From contig CM042985.1 in assembly GCA_023678885.1 (NCBI GenBank), positions 8,234,985 through 8,298,984 of the forward strand: a DNA stretch of 64,000 bases. The letters are read 5' to 3'. The translations under genes were made by a program, and so were the position numbers. The DNA is from Pogostemon cablin. Its lineage: Eukaryota; Streptophyta; Magnoliopsida; Lamiales; Lamiaceae. Of the stretch, positions 54,641 through 64,000 are shown in pieces. Under the pieces are notes generated by a model. That model saw only the letters and a list, made by a program, of their open reading frames with translations, made no database searches and was not told the DNA's origin. How positions within the stretch are numbered: the stretch's first letter is position 1; each line of letters starts with the position of its first letter.

Positions 54641-55535
54641 GAATCACATCTATGAAATCTGCCGGTTAAAAGATGAATAATCAAGAATTGTGTTTAAAGA
54701 GGAATAATCAATTTAGGGTTTATAAAATGTCCGTGTATATATAAAATATATAAAAGGATTAAGAAAATATTTGTTTATATAAAATAGAGTGTATATTTAA
54801 TAAATTTAAGAGTAATTTAAACTTTTTTAAAATAATAATTTTATTTTTATAATAATAGAGAGTGTATTTATTAGGAAGAGGTGTGCAAATAAGATAAGAT
54901 TAATGTATAATATGAATTTCACTATATGAATAAAGAAACATAGATGATAGTACTTTAGAAAACATGTGATAATGCGAAAGTTTAACGCTAGCAAAATTAA
55001 TGATCGATTCATTAAAGAAGCAATGAGTTAAGTATGAATAAGTAAATCAGGTGATTTCTACTTCACATGAGTAAATAAAATTTAGGGTCAAATGCTACAG
55101 TGCCTCTTTTTTTTTTAATCCACTTTTTAACACAATATTTAAGAATGCTCAAATTGACAAAAATAACTTTGACATGATACTGACTCAATTGTAATTTTTA
55201 AAAAACATTACAATCAAGTCAACTTTTTTAAAATAAAAAATTTGACTCAATTGTAACTTTTTTCATAAATTACAATTGAATCAGTATCGTGTTAAGGTCA
55301 TTTTTGTCGAGAGCATTTTTAAAAATTTCCTTAAAATTTGGGCACTTGAGAATTTATCAAAAGTCAAAAGTCTGCATGACATTGTAATTCCAGTAAAATT
55401 TAGTCTGCAGTGCATTGTAATTCTAGTAAAATTTAGTACTTAAAACTAGTAAGCTTGTCACCCTGCTGCTCTTAGAAAAATTCATTCCAGTAAAATTTAG
55501 TATGCAGGGCATTGTAACTCCAGTAAAATTTAGTA
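54641..55535. other. AT-rich DNA with scraps of the FtsH duplication
   Basis: 55030-55090 (AGGTGATTTCTACTTCACAT) and 55440-55490 (CTAGTAAGCTTGTCACCCTG) resemble intron segments of FtsH copies 1 and 2. This indicates a third, largely lost copy. A segment near 55375-55530 is itself repeated (CATTGTAA.TC.AGTAAAATTTAGT three times). Confidence 0.45.
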
Positions 55536-55826
55536 CTCCCTCCGTCCCGGGTATTTTTACCCGTTTGTACGGGCACGGAGATTAAGACGTTTTATTTTTT
55601 TAATATATAATGTAAGAGAAAGTAGGGATAAATTAGTAATTTAAAAAGAAAAAGTGAATAAAGTTATTGGGAATGATGAATAAAGTGTAAAAAAGTAATT
55701 AAAGTTGTTGGGATTGTAAAAAGTAGGTAATAAAATATTATGTATTTTTGCCAAAAATGGAATGGGTAAAAATACGTGGGACACCCCAAAATGGAAAGTG
55801 GGTAAAAATACGTGGGACGGAGGGAG
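55536..55826. mobile_element. Stowaway MITE, second family
   Basis: 291 bp, ends CTCCCTCCGTCCCGGG / GGGACGGAGGGAG, TA duplications at 55534-55535 and 55827-55828. Same family as 61748-62049 (shared GTATTTTTACCCGTTT and GGGCACGGAGATTAAGACG). Confidence 0.9.
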
Positions 55827-56013
55827 TACTTAAAACTAGTAAGCTTGTCCTGCTGCTCTTGGAAAAATTCTTCATACTGGTATAGTGATTATAAGAGTTA
55901 CTTGAATGAAGATGATAAACTAAAAATTTTCCGTTTAATGTAATATTAGAGCAGAATATATAGAAGAGAACAGAAAATTCACGAGAAAGTGTAAGAGCAA
56001 CCCCAGAAGCATA

Positions 56014-56241
56014 CTCCCTCCGTTACCTTTTGCATGGAGATTAAGGAGTATAATATTTTAATGTATAGTGAAGTGAGATAAATGATATTTTATTGTGTAG
56101 TGGGTAGTTGTATTAGTGTAGTGTGTGGGGGCGATATAATAATGGTTTTGTACAAGTCACATCAACCAAAAATGAAATGTATCTTTGTTTTGGGACGGAT
56201 CAAAATGGAAAAATGTATACCTAATTATGGGATGGAGGGAG
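56014..56241. mobile_element. Stowaway-like MITE
   Basis: 228 bp from CTCCCTCCGTTACC to GGGATGGAGGGAG, flanked by TA. Internal sequence resembles other Stowaways (ATTAAGGAGTATAAT, GTGTAGTGGGTAGTTGTATTAGTG). Confidence 0.8.
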
Positions 56242-56812
56242 TATGTATATTTTTATGTATAATAGAGAGCATTACTGATTTAATTTTTATTTTGGTAAAA
56301 CTCTCCAACACAGTCTTCAAATTTACTCTTTATTTGTTTAATTTTCCATATTTATTTATTTATAACTTTATTCAACCAATCAATTTTTCATATTTATTTA
56401 TTTATATACTTTATTCAACTAATCATATAATTGTGTTATAATTTATTAATTGCACATTTCATAAATTCCCATAAAATTAGTATTGAAAGTTGTAAATCAA
56501 TTAATGAATTAAATTTTAAAGAGTTTAATGGGCTTTCTAAATTTGAAGAGTGAAACAAAAAAGTTAAATCCAAAAGTTATTATAGAAAACTTTTGGATTG
56601 AATTTTTTGTGGTTTACTCTTTAAATTAATTAAAAATTTGAGTTTAAAGAGTTGCTCTGAGATACGGAAACGTCAAACGAGAATAGCTAATCAGAATTTG
56701 GGAATTTATTGACATTCATTAAAAGCCAAGATAATTAACGTAGTAGGGACATCCCACATCATCCAATCCAAATCCAAATCCAAATATTAAAGCAAAACAA
56801 TATCAGCTGTTT
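56242..56812. other. AT-rich intergenic DNA
   Basis: No gene seen. From about 56670 the sequence resembles 48880-48985 and is the downstream flank of the FtsH-like duplication. Confidence 0.45.
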
Positions 56813-57367
56813 TCAAATTGCCTTCTCACGAATCCTGCTTATAGCTTCATCAAAATGTTCCATTAAAATCTCTTCTTCCCCAGCAATTAAAGCAGCTTCA
56901 TGGCAAACATCGCAAATATCATCCCCATCTGTGAGTGCAGCCAGCCTCCAGGAATTAAAACCATCTGCTGCTTCTTTAATCCTCTGCAGATACATTCGAA
57001 ATATTTGCTCGCGACCTTTGGTATCAAGTTTCTCTGTGGTAATAATCCGATCGAATCCACCCGGTCCCAGCAACGCACTGTCTAACAAAGTGTTAGGTGT
57101 ACTGGTTCTAGCCACAACAACTACACCAGAAGTTTTCTTGAGCAAAGCCATTTCCTTGAGCAACTGCTTAAGAGTAACTAGATAAATCAGAAAACCATTC
57201 AGATCCAGTGGGTGGAGCTTGCCAAATTGCATCAATCTCGTCAATGAAAATTATACTAGGGGCACATTGCCTTGCCTCTTGAAACAACCTTCTAACCCGA
57301 ATTGGCCCATGATCACACAAAATTTCACCTGCTGTGAAATGAGAACCTGATGTGGACAAAAGATGCA

Positions 57368-57612
57368 CACCCTCAGCAGTTGCTTTTTCAAGGAGAATTT
57401 TACCCATACCGGGGGATCCAACCAGTAAAATACTCTTAGGTGTGGCCTCATCACAAACAGAAACAGCTTTCTCTTTGAAGTAAACCTGGAAATCGGACTC
57501 ATCAATTACTTTTTCAAGGAGAATTTTACCCATACAGGGGGATCCAACCAGTAAAGCACTCTTAGATGTGGCCTCATCACCAAAAGAAACAGTCATCTCT
57601 TTGAAGTAAACC
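57368..57612 (-). repeat. Tandem duplication of the Walker-A segment
   Basis: About 118 bp, from AAACCTGGAAAT.GGA through CTCATCA.TTG/CTTTTTCAAGG, is present twice in FtsH copy 2. The result is two Walker A-like loops (GSPCMGK and GSPGMGK). Copy 1 has a single, more decayed unit. The duplication includes the intron acceptor sequence. Confidence 0.75.
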
Positions 57613-58268
57613 TGGAAATTGGAGCAAAGATAATATAAAGTAAATGATAATGTAAAAATATGTGATGCAAAAATCTTTGAAGTAAACCTGGAAATTGGAG
57701 CAAAGATAATATAAAGTAAATGATATTGTAAAAATATGTTATAATATTATATAGAGTTAAATCTTTTAATACTTAATCAAATCAATCACTCTAACACACC
57801 CATGGACCTGGACCATGTTAAATGACTAAATTGTTTAATACTTAATCAAATTAATCACTCTAACATCAACCCAAATCGCCTATTCCATTTTTGCCAAAAT
57901 GGAATAGTAAATGAAATATAGAATGGAATAAATGATCCCATATTGCTGACAAGTTCCTAGCCAGGCCTGGATGTAAAGATTTTTGTGAAGAAATTTCCTA
58001 ATTTCCCAAGAATACCATAAATACCTCCAACTTTACCTCACATCAATAAAAGTAAAAGTAGTAAGCTTGTCAACCTGCTGTTCTTGTACTTCATATGCAG
58101 TAGAGTTACTTGATCATCTTCTACCTCTGAAAGAAAAGAAGAGGAGGAATTAATAGCCAAAAAAAAAAAAAAAAAAAAAAGCAAATTAGGAGAAGAACTA
58201 ATAGCCAAAGACAATCTTGTCTTGAACTCCCTTTGAAGTAGTCAGATTTTTGTTTATCGGTCTTGTGA

Positions 58269-58708
58269 CTAGGGGTGTCAACGGCCGGGTCTGCCCCGGA
58301 CCCGACCCGTTTGTGAAGGATCTGGCCCGGACCCGTACGGGCCCGCCCTTTTTTTTTTTTTAATTAATCCTCAAAAATTTAAATCATACAAAAATTATTC
58401 ATATATTTAAATAAATAATCATAAGAATATTAAATATAATTATAATTTAATAAATTATATATATATATATACATTATATAGTTATAAATAATTGTTATGT
58501 ATAAAATATAAAATAATTGCATAATATATATATATATTAACATAAAATATAATTATATAATATAATTATATGTATAAAATATAAATTAATTTTTAATATA
58601 TTCTATACAGGCGGGTTCGGGCGGATCCGGGCCGGTCCGTTTTCTACAGGGCGAGTCCGGGCCGGCCCAAAACGTGCGGGGCGGGCCGGGGGCGCTTGAC
58701 ACCCCTAG
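58269..58708. mobile_element. hAT-like MITE with GGGCCGG-rich ends in FtsH copy 2
   Basis: 440 bp, ends CTAGGGGTGTCAA / TTGACACCCCTAG. The empty site in copy 1 reads GGTCTTGTCTTTCTC; here TCTTGTCT follows the element and TCTTGTGA precedes it (8-bp duplication with two changes). Subterminal CCCGGACCCG/GGGCCGG repeats surround an AT-rich core. Confidence 0.85.
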
Positions 58709-59570
58709 TCTTGTCTTTCTCTACCTGCCGGACTCTTTTTCCACTTAGGAAAAATGGGACTCTTCTCCTTCATCGAAGCTTCTTCACTGGAGAAAAATCT
58801 ACCTGCCTCCAGAAGGAGAAGTCGATATATAACCTCTGAGAAACTCTACTTTCGGATTAACAAACCCCTCTGGAGAGGGTTTATCCAAAGCATTCCACAA
58901 GTACCTCATCCCCTTAGCACCCTTAGCACCCACATTCTGCACAAGAATTCTGAAAATACTCAGCAAAAATTTTAAAACATCCAAACAAAAACACACTAGG
59001 AAAGGAAAGGATTGCTTACCTTGTAGCGCAAGTAAGTTGTTCCGAGTTTCGAATACATCATTCTTTGCGAGCAATTGGAGTTACGGTGGTGTTGGTTGTT
59101 GTCGAATTACAGTAGAAGTCCCCAATATATATACAAGGGTTTCCCTAAAAAGAAAACGGGCTCAGTGCTTCAATTTAGTAGTCGATCTTGGGCCCAAACC
59201 CATTAGTCAGTGGGCTAATAAATAAAATACTAATACATCTAAATATATTAGAATTTAGGGTTATTTGCACTACAGTTTATAAACTTAATTGACAAAGACG
59301 AGCATGGAACAGTCTTTTCGTTGAATTGAAGGATTTCAACACACGTGTGAAAAACAAACTCCGTTCATCGCCCCTATCATATGCAGCGACCAGCGTCGCG
59401 GCTACACTGAAATTGATGGCGTCGTGTGGCATCGATTTGCGAATCTAGAGATGGATTTGATGGGCGGCAAGAGGCGACGATTGATTCTCAATTTTGAAAA
59501 ATGAAAGGACGCTCGTTAGAGAAGGAATTTGATTTTAAGTAATTGAATTAATCATCTCCTTGCAATTGCA

Positions 59571-59935
59571 TGTTTATTTCGAATCTTCGCCGAAAGGAGA
59601 TGTTTACAGCTTTGGTGTGGTGCTTCTTGAGCTAGCCACTGGTTTAAAGCCTCTTGATGTTTCCAGTAATGATGAACTCTTCAAGGGTAATCTAGTCGAT
59701 TGGGTGATTCACCTCTCCGGTTTGGGGCGAATGAAGGACGCCATTGATAAGCATCTTTGCGGGAAGGGAGACGATGAGGATATAGTGAAGTTCTTGAAAT
59801 TGCTTGTAATTGTATGATTTCTAGGGCGAAGGATTGGTGGTCGATGTATCAGGTTTATGAAGCTTTGAAGAGTATGGGGGGAGGAACATGGTTTGTCGCA
59901 TACTAGCAAGAATCCACAAGTCCCTTTTGAATTGG
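59571..59935 (+). pseudogene. BIR-like receptor kinase C-terminal fragment
   Basis: 59578-59805 encodes SPKGDVYSFGVVLLELATGL followed by KP, FKGNLVDWV and GRMKDAIDKHLCGKG, the C-lobe end of BAK1-interacting (BIR-type) LRR receptor-like kinases. A missing A near 59799 shifts the frame, and the match continues as ACNCMISRAKD and MYQVYEALKSM. An extra G near 59880 shifts it again. No N-terminal kinase lobe, LRR or transmembrane segment is nearby, so this is a dead 3' fragment. Confidence 0.78.
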
Positions 59936-60758
59936 GAAGATATGAGTTTGGTGAAATTGTTACACATATATGAGGTGAGCTGTAGCAAGCGAATTATGTG
60001 ATCAAACTATACTACGTGCTATGTTTGCTCATGTCTAGCTGTATAATTACTCAACTGTTTCAGATATTCTATTCGTCATTGTTTGTTCTATAGATTTTAA
60101 TGAAGTTTTTTGTCAACACTTCTGTACGTTTCTCTAGTGTATGAAAATCTAATCAAATTACTCAACTCTTGGTCATGCGACAATCTTATCTTGTTTGAGC
60201 TCTATTTTACTATCAATCTATTTGACTCAGCTCAAGTGCCCAACCTTTTATTTCATGTATATTCAGTAGGAATTAAGGGAGGTGGTAGGACGCTATTGAA
60301 CTGGGATATGATGGCATCCTCCAAATTGTCAAATTAGCGAAATCTGCTCTTAATTTGCGAAAAGAAATCTGGAATAAATTGGAAGTTCAAATACAATACT
60401 GGAAAGAACAAGTATTTTTCCTACAACATTGTATTGTTGCAACCAAGCTGCATTCAAAAAATTAAAGAGTATAAGATGTTTGCTATAGGACACAATCATG
60501 TTAGAAGTATGATCAAAAAGGAAAAATCATACTTGAGTATCTCCCAAGTGAAAAATTGTTACTTAATATTGAGATAAAAAAGGCAATTCAATACTTGACA
60601 TTGACATTGGCGAAATGGAAACTTGGATACATTTCAAAATGCATAACCTAGAAATAGTGGGGGTGATACTATTTCGAAAGCTCTATATCTGACGTATGCA
60701 CTTATATATCACCACAACAAGTAAAGGTTGGATTCTAAATCCTTAATAGACTCAAGTT
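59936..60758. other. Non-coding DNA
   Basis: No gene or clear repeat recognised; the 75-aa frame at 60110-60337 shows no protein features. Confidence 0.4.
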
Positions 60759-60994
60759 GAAGACATCATGTGCATAGCACATGTTTAGCTAGTAGATATT
60801 TTCTATTTAGTTGCCACTTGGCTTATTTCTATTTGCACATCCTTTGTATATATTCTGCAAGCTTGTAACTTCTATTTTCGGTTTTTGAATAACAAATATC
60901 AGAATTCTCTCTCTTCTGTAATCTATCTTCTGAGATGATCTTCTTCTTGTGCTATAATATCTTCTTTAGCTTATGAATTCTTCATGGTATCAGA
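60759..60994 (+). mobile_element. Copia LTR end with primer-binding site
   Basis: About 226 bp beginning TGAAGACATCATG and ending GAATTCTTCA. It is followed at 60985-60994 by TGGTATCAGA, the tRNA-Met-type PBS that begins copia interiors. AGACTCAAGTTG occurs on both sides (about 60750 and 61004). The interior of the element is missing, so this is a truncated remnant. Confidence 0.55.
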
Positions 60995-61747
60995 AAGACT
61001 CAAGTTGTGGACATTCATGATGAGTCTACCTATGCAAGTAAAGAAGTAAGAGAGGCCGCTTCTAATGGATTATATCGGTAAGATCCTAGAGTACTTGCGA
61101 GACCAGTTTCCATGTTCAACCTAAAAGCTTTGTCCACCTCATGGCTATTCGTTGTGTAAAGCAAGTGCGTTTTATTATTTTCTTATTATATATGTAAATA
61201 AGTGGGGATTGTTGTTATGCAGAACCGTTGCAGTTTAAAACAAATAGATGCGTTTGTTCATTTACGTCGGTATTATGGAAAGGCAGGACTCTCAAAGAAA
61301 AAAAGAGACACATCCTGAATATTCAAGAGGCTGACGTGATAAGAGATACAAAAAAGAAGCTTTCATTCATTTTCTTTCTTAAAATATTTTTGTATCACTT
61401 GCTATTTCTGTTTTTGAATTTCGATAGAGTGTAATTATCGGACTTTCGTGAAATAGGTTTTGTATCCTGGAAGGTTAATTACTTGTAAGAACCATTTACA
61501 CTTGTGTGGGAGGAATTAATACCTTTAAAGATAACATCGTTTTTCGGTGTGCTTAACCTATTTTTAAATCCATTACCCACATATTATACAAAAAAACACA
61601 TTTTCTTGCAATTATCACCCTCAAATGTTGCATAAAAATAGAAGCTGGTGGGAAGAAAAAAATAGAACCAAACTATGTCAATCTTTAGAGATAGTTTTAC
61701 TTATTATACCTGAAATTCACCTACTAGAATAGGAAGTTTTTTTTATA
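60995..61747. other. Non-coding DNA
   Basis: No recognisable gene. The short plus-strand frame at 61228-61434 has no known features. Confidence 0.4.
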
Positions 61748-62049
61748 CTCCCTCCGTCCCGGGTATTTTTACCCGTTTTTACGGGCACGGAGATTAAGAC
61801 GTTCTATTTTTTTAATATATAATGTAAAGGAAAGTAGGGATAAATTAGTAATTTAAAAAGAAAAGGTAAATAAAATTGTTGGGAATGATGAATAAAGTGT
61901 AAAAAAGTAATTAAAGTTATTGGGATTGTAAAAAGTAGGTAATAAAATATTATGTATTTATTAGGTATTTTTACTATTAATGGAATGCGTAAAAATACGT
62001 GGGACACCCTAAAATAAAAAGTGTGTAAAAATACGTGGAACAGTGGGAG
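61748..62049. mobile_element. Stowaway MITE, same family as 55536-55826
   Basis: 302 bp with TA duplications (61746-61747, 62050-62051). The left end is intact (CTCCCTCCGTCCCGGG) and the right end decayed (GTGGGAG). Confidence 0.88.
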
Positions 62050-62537
62050 TATTGTCTTTATGTCATAAATCAGTTGCTTGAAAAGTAGTTACTTGTAACT
62101 AAAGAATTTTATGCATTCTCACTTTGGATGAATGGAATGGTTTCAAAGGAAACAATCACACATGAGACGATCAAACTTATCGGTTCGGTTAGAATTTATT
62201 CATTCGTCAAATTTACTCGCACATCATAATAAATGAACTAGATAAAAACTCGTTTGAGCGCGATCTGGTGCAGTATAAATCGGAATTCATTCAACGTCTT
62301 CGACTGTAGATCTTATTTTCTCAGCCAAACTAAAAGCTCGAAAACTATTTTTAATCTCAATAATACAAACCCTAATATTTTTTGCAGTGTTTGCTAATGG
62401 GGAATAATAATATGATGGCGGAAGATAGCATAATTGCAGTAAGTGAGTTCTCTATACAGATTACTTTCTCATGAGCAACAAGAATGTGTAATGATGAGCA
62501 TTTCACTGCTTCATAACTGTTCCGAGTCGACCCCGAG
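62050..62537. other. Downstream flank of the GH3 gene
   Basis: Non-coding; contains the probable 3' UTR of the minus-strand GH3 gene. No other feature seen. Confidence 0.45.
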
Positions 62538-64000
62538 TTAGCCCTTGAGGACTTCGTTTTTACTCGTCAGACCAAAACCGATCGGGAATAGAGGGTCGTA
62601 CGAGTCGTCCTCAGCATGCATTGGGAGTTGTTCGACCTTTTTAAACCAAGTGAACGGTAGTCTGCCTTGGAACTCATGATCTCCAAATATGACATCTATG
62701 ATTCCCACCCCTTCACTACCCGGAAGCCATGCAGCGACAAGAGCGTCTGTTTTATCCAGCAGTGACGGCTCTAAAACCAACGGCCTCCCAGATATCAAAA
62801 TTGCTAATGTGGCGACTTTGTCAGCAATGGCGCTTACGAGTTCAGCTCCATCGAAATGAATTTTGAGCTCCTTGCTGTCGCCACCAAATTCCGCATAGGG
62901 TGGTTCACCCACAACTACAATGGCAAAAGAATAATCTTTTCCATCTAAGCTTAAAGATGGATTTGTTTGGTTTGTATACCACTTCTGTTTTGTCCCCTGC
63001 AACTTCTCTAATAGCATCCAAAACGGTAGTGCCTGCGATGAAGATATCGAGTCTTAGTAGTGTAGTGTGCATTTTTATCAATTCTCAGGGAATGTGACCT
63101 ATTCCAAAATTTCCAAGAAAACATTCTCTCTTTCTAATGAATAACATAAAAAATTGCTAAATATGTAGAGGCAACTGGGCTGCTTCTCGGTGCTACGGTT
63201 TCACAAATATGTATGCATGTGGTGTGGACACAAACACATGCAGTTACATGCACATACGTACACGACACACCATTGACAGATAGAGAGGGACAGAGAGAAC
63301 TGTGTGAAAGGAATTGAAAAATGTCTTGCTAGCAAATAAGGTCCCATATTCTGCAACCATACAGCTGGAAAATTCCAAGAAACAATGACAATATGATGAC
63401 ATGATACATTTGACAAAGAAACAATAGAGAATCTAATACTAGTCAAAGAAAAAACAGCATTAAGCAAAAAAACAAACCGTTGATTAACATAGCAAGGAAA
63501 GTTAATGCTAACTTAAGAAAAAAAGAGTTAATAGAAGCACACAGAGTGCCGTGAGAAACTACAGTTGTTACTGGACAGCTGAGCTGTATTTATGGTTGGT
63601 AGGGCAAGGGAGGGAGCAGGGAGGGGCGAGTGTAGGTTAATAGGGAAATTGCCATAAGAGAACTCACCGGTGGTTATTCTGCCACCCCTACCGTCCCAAG
63701 TCGCTGTCCAACCCCCACACTGAAACCCCAGATCATCAGCATGACTTCCAACCACAAGAATTTGTTTAGCATTCCGGTCCAGTGGAAGAAATGTTTTGTT
63801 TGGATCCTTCCCATTCTTTAAGAGAACTAAGGACTTGCGAACTGCTTCACGAGCTAAGTCCTTGTGTTCCTGACACCATAGTCATAATATTAGGACTAGT
63901 ATTCAGATAAACATAAGGACTAGCGTAATTTTTAGGAAATTAAGAGTCATTTCAAAAATGACTTGGGAAAAGAATAAGGGGACATCTAGATAGAGAATGC
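62538..64000 (-). pseudogene. GH3 beta-glucosidase/exoglucanase-type gene, 3' exons, frameshifted
   Basis: Minus strand, running off the right edge. The penultimate exon is 63870-63668 (acceptor GTGTCAG, donor ACCG|GTGAG) and encodes EAVRKSLVLLKNG, VVGSHADDLGFQCGGWT and GRGGRITTG. Intron 63667-63033. The last exon, 63032-62538 (TTVLDAIREVAGDKTEVVY, SFAIVVVGEPPYAE, ILISGRPLV, AAWLPGSEGVGI, YDPLFPIGFGLT), ends at TAA. This is the C-terminal domain of plant GH3 glycoside hydrolases acting on beta-glucans in the cell wall; the Glu in PYAE is the likely acid/base residue. The nucleophile domain is outside the window. Around 62965-62990 the frame of the exon start does not match that of the rest, so one base is gained or lost: a pseudogene or an assembly error. 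Confidence 0.82.

Larger units (their letters stand above)
56813..59061 (-). pseudogene. FtsH3/FtsH10-like gene, decayed copy 2
   Basis: Minus strand. Exon 1 is 59061-59020 (42 nt, donor GTAAGC). Exon 2, from about 58945, carries the N-terminal FLRGYISTSPSGG part and is cut by a hAT MITE at 58269-58708. The nucleotide-binding exon (57611-57168) has Walker A changed from the family's GPPGTGKT to GSPGMGKI, an intact Walker B (SIIFIDEIDAI) and a duplicated Walker-A segment. A frameshift near 57170-57240 leads into the second AAA part (KTSGVVVVARTSTPN, GPGGFDRI, GREQIF, EHFDEAISRIREK). There is no protease domain. Compared with intact FtsH, both copies lack the stretch before Walker A, so that loss predates the duplication. 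Confidence 0.82.

Overview
This is nuclear DNA of a flowering plant, most likely a dicot. It is dominated by nested LTR retrotransposons, MITEs and short gene fragments with plant-type introns. The best plant marks are Athila-type Ty3/gypsy elements, an integrated caulimovirus-like segment, Stowaway MITEs (CTCCCTCCGTCCC ends), a tRNA-derived SINE, and fragments of FtsH, SPL, MATE, BIR-type kinase and GH3 glucosidase genes. I cannot name the species.

Layout. 1-298 and 34635-36190 are two halves of one endogenous pararetrovirus segment: an ORF, then a promoter with two as-1-like TGACG pairs and a TATA box, then a leader with AATAAA. It is split by element A (299-34634, minus strand), an Athila-like Ty3/gypsy element with a GAATC target duplication. 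A was itself hit twice. Element B (7077-20393, plus strand, also Athila-like, GTAGT duplication) sits in A's RNase H region. A Ty1/copia element (26149-34461, minus strand, CTCCC duplication) sits in A's 5' LTR. Without these insertions A is about 12.7 kb. All three have LTRs that are still very similar but decayed coding regions.

36.2-42.9 kb holds gene scraps (an unknown first exon, two MATE-transporter exons), a 1.05-kb hAT derivative with GCGCC-rich ends, a CACTA-like end, a Helitron-like 3' end and AT-rich DNA. 42876-47503 is a young LTR element with no coding capacity. 47.77-48.0 kb is a SINE. 48.9-59.3 kb holds two decayed tandem copies of an FtsH3/FtsH10-like gene, both minus strand and each marked by its own later insertions, with an SPL fragment between them. 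A BIR-like kinase scrap, a copia LTR end and another Stowaway follow. The window ends in the last exons of a GH3 beta-glucosidase-type gene on the minus strand, which has a frameshift.

The most unusual signal is in element B. A 9-mer, GGTTCGACC, and its reverse complement are arranged in dyad modules of nearly fixed geometry (site, 12 nt, site, 9 nt, inverted site, 2-3 nt, inverted site). These modules occur just upstream of the LTR TATA box, six times in frame inside gag, and again between pol and the extra downstream ORF. Element A carries a different palindromic motif family (ACACGA/TCGTGT) at the LTR and post-pol positions. In both elements the post-pol array is followed by a candidate intron and then the Athila-type ORF, which suggests a separate array-controlled transcription unit for that ORF.
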